Origin: Papio anubis
Taxonomy: Eukaryota; Chordata; Mammalia; Primates; Cercopithecidae
Direction: 5' to 3'
NCBI RefSeq assembly: GCF_008728515.1
Contig: NC_044981.1
Coordinates: 95,946,426 to 96,010,425, forward strand
DNA length: 64,000 nt
The translations under genes and the position numbers were made by a program. The notes under the pieces were generated by a model. The model had not been told where the DNA came from and did no database searches. It was given only the letters and a program-made list of their open reading frames with translations. This document shows positions 59,690 through 64,000 of the stretch, in pieces. Numbering within the stretch: position 1 is the stretch's first letter; each line of letters starts with the position of its first letter.

Positions 59690-60900
59690 GTTATCAAAAA
59701 TCAGTGAAAACCACATGGAATTCATATGGAAATGAGAAGACCTGAAATAATCAAAACAACTTTGAAAAAGAACAAGTTGGAAGACTTAACCTGATTTCAA
59801 AACTTAACGTATAGTTATAACAATCATGAGTATGGTATTAGCATAAAGATAAATATATAAATTAATGCAAAGAAGTAGAATTCAGGAATAAATCCACACA
59901 TATACAGTCAATTTGTTTTCCATAGAGGTGCCAAGGCAATTTGACGCTAGAAGTTCAAAAGACACTGTTACAAACATCAAAAGGCAAACCTACTAGATGG
60001 AAGAAAATACTTGCAAAACACATATCCAACAAGGAGCTTGTATTCAGTCATACAACATCTTACATCTCAATTGCAAGACAAACTACCCACTTGAAATATT
60101 TTAGACAAGGCAAAAGACTTGAACACAAACATCACCAAAGAAAATATATAGTTGCAAAATAAAAAACATAAAAAGATGCTCAACATCATTAGTTGTTGGG
60201 GAAATATAAGTGTAAATAACAAGCTGATACTACATACCCACTAGAATAACTAAAATTACAAAGAGTACCCATATAAGTTTTGAAGAAGATATGGATAAAC
60301 TGGAACCTTCATACTCGGCTGGTGGGTGGTATTGCTGCTTTGGAATACAATTCTGTAGTTTCTCATAAAAACATCCACTGTATGTCAAGCAATTCCACTC
60401 CTAGGTATTTATCCAAAAATGAATGCATACATCCATACAAATATTTGTACATGAATGTTCACAGCAGCTTTATTTGTAACAGCCAAAAACTGGAAGCAAG
60501 CCGCATGTCCATAAAAATTAAAGGGATAAACAATCCATGGTATAACCAAGCAAGTTGATACACATAGCAGTACCCAAAAAATGAACTATTAATACATGCA
60601 ACAACATGGATAAATATCAATGTAATTATGTGAGTGAAAGAAGCCAGATAAAAATGTATACACTGTGTGATTCCACATATATAAATTTTTTAAAAATGTA
60701 AACAAATCTATAGTCACATTAAGCATTTCAATGGTTGTTTGGAGACAGCAGGAGGAAGAGAGAGGGATGAATTATTTTGATTGTGATGATGGTTCCATAG
60801 GTATATACATGTCAAAACTCATCAAATTGTATTTTTAAAATGTGTATTTTGTGTATATTAGTTATACCTCAACAAAGCTGATATAAAACGTTTAAAGATC
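59690..60900 (+). mobile_element. L1M ORF2 3' end and 3' UTR, sense
   Basis: It starts at AACCACATGGAATTCATATG and passes AATTCCACTCCTAGGTATTT, CAGCAGCTTTATTTGTAACA, GCCAGATAAAAATGTATACA and GTGTATATTAGTTATACCTC, the typical order of the L1M ORF2 tail and 3' UTR. Frames of 73 and 92 codons inside it are decayed ORF2 or chance. Confidence 0.85.
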
Positions 60901-61369
60901 AACCAGTATACATGCATTAAATGTATCATGTAGTTACTAGTGCTTTCCTTAGAATATAATTGATTACTATTTTCTTTTCTAGTAAGAAAAGTCTGAAATT
61001 TAGGAATGAATAAATAGCTTTTATCTTCATATTTACAAAAAGGATAAAATTTAAAATAAGAGCCTTTTTAAAAATCAACTCTTCAAAAGGTTTTCTCCTA
61101 CGATCAATTCTATAGATTACTGTTCTGCCAAATGGGTAAGTCAAACAGAAGTCTACTTACTTCTAAATAATCAACACTCACATTTACTGTATTGCCATTT
61201 CTAAACAGGGAAGAAAACAATCTACTTTTTCTTTTCTCTTTGAATTATAAGAGCCAGGCCTAGTTTGAACAGTCAATGTAGCACGATCATCAACTCAATA
61301 CTTTGGGGCTATTTTTCATGAAGTATAGTAAGTTAGGGGGAGAAATTTAAAAAAAAAATGAGGAAGCAG

Positions 61370-61455
61370 AAAGCAATATTTGTTGAAAGCCAATTATGTA
61401 CCAACCGTTATCCTCAAATTGTTTTTTATACATTGTACCAAATAATAGCAGTAAA
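61370..61455 (-). repeat. MIR fragment, antisense
   Basis: AATATTTGTTGAAAGCCAAT and TATGTACCAACCGTTATCCT resemble the antisense MIR end. Confidence 0.45.
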
Positions 61456-62394
61456 ACAAGATACTGTTTTTGAATATTTTAGTCTTCTATAACTTGATGA
61501 AACAAGGAACTATCCAGTGAAAATGTTTTTAGGGTAAATTGGAAAGACTAGAGAGCACAGATACTATTCTTTCAAACTATTAATTTGGAGTTCTGGGCCT
61601 GCCTTAGACACAGTTGAATCCCCAACAAAAAGCACCACATCTTTCACACAATGTATTCACTTGCTCAATAGTTATTTAAAATACATGAAATACTTTACAA
61701 TATATAAATTAAACAATAATGAAAACTGAAGTATTATATTTGAAAATAATCTTAATCTTACTTTTTAGACATAGCAGATCCAAGATTAGTTTGCATTCAG
61801 ATGTGCTTTCATGACTGGAGAAAAAGAAGAGGGAAGTGGATAACCCATAGACCATTCTATGGGTAAGTCTAGAGGGGTGCATTTTATACATGCCTATTAC
61901 CCATAAGCAGAAAAAACAAAGAACACTTTAAGGGAACCAAACCCAATGAATCTCTGGGCTTAAAGAAATTTAAGCCTATGCCGATGGCTAAGACAGAAGA
62001 CATCTGTGGTAATATGACTGATAAATATGAATGTGAGGAAATTTCCTTTTCCTGAAGTCCATGAAGAATCAACTTTAACATTAAAAGGGAACTATTTGTT
62101 CTCCTCCATAACAACTTAGTTTTTGAGATACTCTTTTTGCCTCTTCCCCATCAAACAGTGTTCAATTTGTTGTAGGTGAGTGAGCGAAAAACGTAATTCT
62201 TAATAAGTAAGTCATCAGAAGTACATAGTTAACTTGGTATATCTAAGACAGGGAATAGTCTGCAGCTATCAAGTGTCACATAATATGAACTAGTATTTAA
62301 TAATATGCAAAAATATTCCCTGGAAAAAGAACTTAACAAAACAATATAGAATCAACTTTCGTTTTTAAATATTTTACTAGAAAAATTATTAAAA

Positions 62395-62495
62395 GGGTAT
62401 ATACTAAATAGCTCTATAATCTGCATTTTTAAACTTTTCTACAATGAGAATATTATCCTTTTAGAATAAGAAAAAAACTGTGGGGCATGGAAATA
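62395..62495 (+). mobile_element. Possible L1M 3' terminal fragment
   Basis: CATTTTTAAACTTTTCTACA followed by ATGAGAATATTATCC resembles the last 60-80 bp of L1ME/L1MC elements. Short and diverged. Confidence 0.35.
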
Positions 62496-64000
62496 CTAAA
62501 AATAAAAGTAACTTTTCATTTGAATTGATTTTTAAAAGTGCTACAAAGCCACAGTTAGAAATGTAAAACTATGCAACAACATACCTTGAAAATGACCTTT
62601 AGGATTCAAAATGGCTTAAAATAGATGATCTAAAATAATATTTATCATAAAGAGGAATGTCCTCTAATATTCTGGTGACTTCGATTATCCAAGAACAATA
62701 GGTAGTAAATATGTCTATGTAATGTATTCAACCAAGGTTAAAATCAATGATGAATCCAAGCACAATTAATTTCCTTTAGAAAACTATTTATGAGTTTAAT
62801 GGCACAAAGCTCTGAAAAATAAGATTACATATATTTCTAGCACTGATCTATAGAGTACATTTTATATAAAATTATGTCAAAAATTTTACAAATAAAATTA
62901 ATATTTAATGTGTAAAATATAAATTCAAGAGAAACTAGGAAGTTACAGAAAATACAGCTCTCTACAATTCCTATAATTAACCAGCTCAAAACTTGTATTT
63001 TAGGTTTACAGCAAACTTGCGGTTCTATTGCAGTGTTTGTGAGACAGGAACTTTTTTGACAAAAATTGCCTGGAAAATTGACCAGAATAACTGCCCCAAA
63101 CAATAGAAAACTTGCTTCAGATCAAGAACTACTTGAAAGTAAAAAAAATTGCCCCAAACTATCAAGCTCTCAGGATTCCAGGATCTCTATATTTGCTTAT
63201 TCATGTGACATCACAAGTGAAATTTGAACTTTTAGACATTTAATAAAATAACATTAAAAATTTCTAAGGTGTATGACGAGAAAAAATAGACAATATCAGA
63301 AAATATTACAGATACCAATGGATATGGAGAATGCCCTTATGTTTTTGTGGATGCCTTAGGAGAAGAAATCTGATGTGTCTGAATTATGAAGTTCCTGCTC
63401 TGTTAATAAAGTTTAATTTTTAGAGGAACTGATTGTTTAAAGAGTGAATTATGTCTGCCAAGATAATATAGTTTTCCTGGAACTATCTTAGAATTTCTAG
63501 CTATATACCAACATTTGTGAAAAATACAAGCTGTATCATAAGACTCATGAAATGCATTTACCCCAGCATCCTTAAAAACCATTCCTGTATAAGATTCTCA
63601 CTAACCAAGATCTATATCTCCTTACAGTTGCATACTTTTTAAGAATATAGTTTATGGAACCTTTTCATCTGCTTCTGTGGCACTGAATACCTAGCAATAT
63701 ATACTTCATCATTCTTTTATAAAACATTAAACGCGTAACAAACAAAAGCAAACAAAGTGCCAGCATGACACAGGTAAAATCTATACGGTCCTACTAATAC
63801 TGGTGACCACTCAAGTGTGTAGAAATGTCAGTGGATGTCAAAGTCACTCCAGAATTGTAATTTCCCGAATCAAAGTACCCTTTCCTCTAATGGTCACCTT
63901 GGGGCAGGGTTTCTTCACCTTACAGGAATGAATCACTACAACAGACTGTGAGGAATTTTACATATTTATGCTCATTTGCTCCCCTAATTCCAACTCTAGT

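Larger units (their letters stand above)
43237..64000 (-). other. ASCC3: ASCC3 intron of at least 20.8 kb, 5' part outside the window
   Basis: This is the intron upstream of the DEVH-box exon. The preceding coding segment (RecA1 motifs I/Ia) was looked for on the minus strand and not seen, so its exon lies right of 64000. Listed repeats cover about half of it. The stretches 43240-44000, 44170-45190, 46310-46810, 46900-47580, 47900-48780, 49130-49770, 50100-51180, 56510-56820, 56960-58050, 59295-59690, 60900-61370, 61460-62390 and 62500-64000 hold no gene or named repeat I can support. Confidence 0.85.

Noticed and set aside
1..64000. CRISPR arrays, operons, tRNA/rRNA genes, CpG-island promoter or an intact endogenous retrovirus
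   Set aside because: No repeat-spacer pattern, no cloverleaf or rRNA strings, no dense CpG promoter and no long retroviral frames were seen. Only LTR-type fragments are present.

Overview
The window is gene-internal DNA from a catarrhine primate, most likely an Old World monkey. It is AT-rich and dense in Alu, L1, MIR, L2 and hAT-Charlie repeats. One Alu at 48805-49116 carries sequence states that I associate with the cercopithecoid AluYR lineage. No bacterial-type operons, CRISPR arrays, RNA genes or promoters were found.

One gene is supported: ASCC3 (activating signal cointegrator 1 complex subunit 3, a Ski2/Brr2-like helicase), on the minus strand. Four coding exons are visible. In transcript order they are 43072-43236, 35551-35727, 33006-33077 and 6661-6795. 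Together they encode 149 uninterrupted codons of the first helicase cassette: motif Ib/TPEKWD, motif II DEVH, motif III SAT and motif IV. All four exons are whole numbers of codons in phase 0, with canonical AG acceptors and GT donors. The rest of the window is intron: at least 20.8 kb upstream of the first exon, then 7.3 kb, 2.5 kb and 26.2 kb, then at least 6.6 kb downstream. The preceding and following exons are outside the window.

Layout by region. 1-6660: intron with L2, an antisense MIR split by an Alu, a MER58/MER3-like hAT and a MER5A. 6796-33005: the longest intron, with several Alus, MER5A copies, a MER2-like Tigger element, MIRs, an unclassified LTR-like island, two L1PA 3' fragments in direct orientation, and a MER20. 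33078-43071: two introns with one Alu, a 5'-inverted (twin-primed) L1 with a target-site duplication, an antisense L1M, and a perfect 20-bp inverted repeat. 43237-64000: intron with L1M fragments, several Alus (including the AluYR-like copy and an Alu trimer), a MaLR LTR fragment, and a 5-kb antisense L1 that keeps its 5' UTR but lacks its 3' end.

I found no convincing novel multi-gene system. The observations most worth checking are the perfect intronic hairpin at 41978-42023, the weakly spliced in-frame 72-nt ASCC3 exon, the twin-primed L1, the Alu trimer bracketed by one target-site duplication, and a pair of diverged repeats at about 8.1 kb and 11.1 kb that I could not assign to a family.
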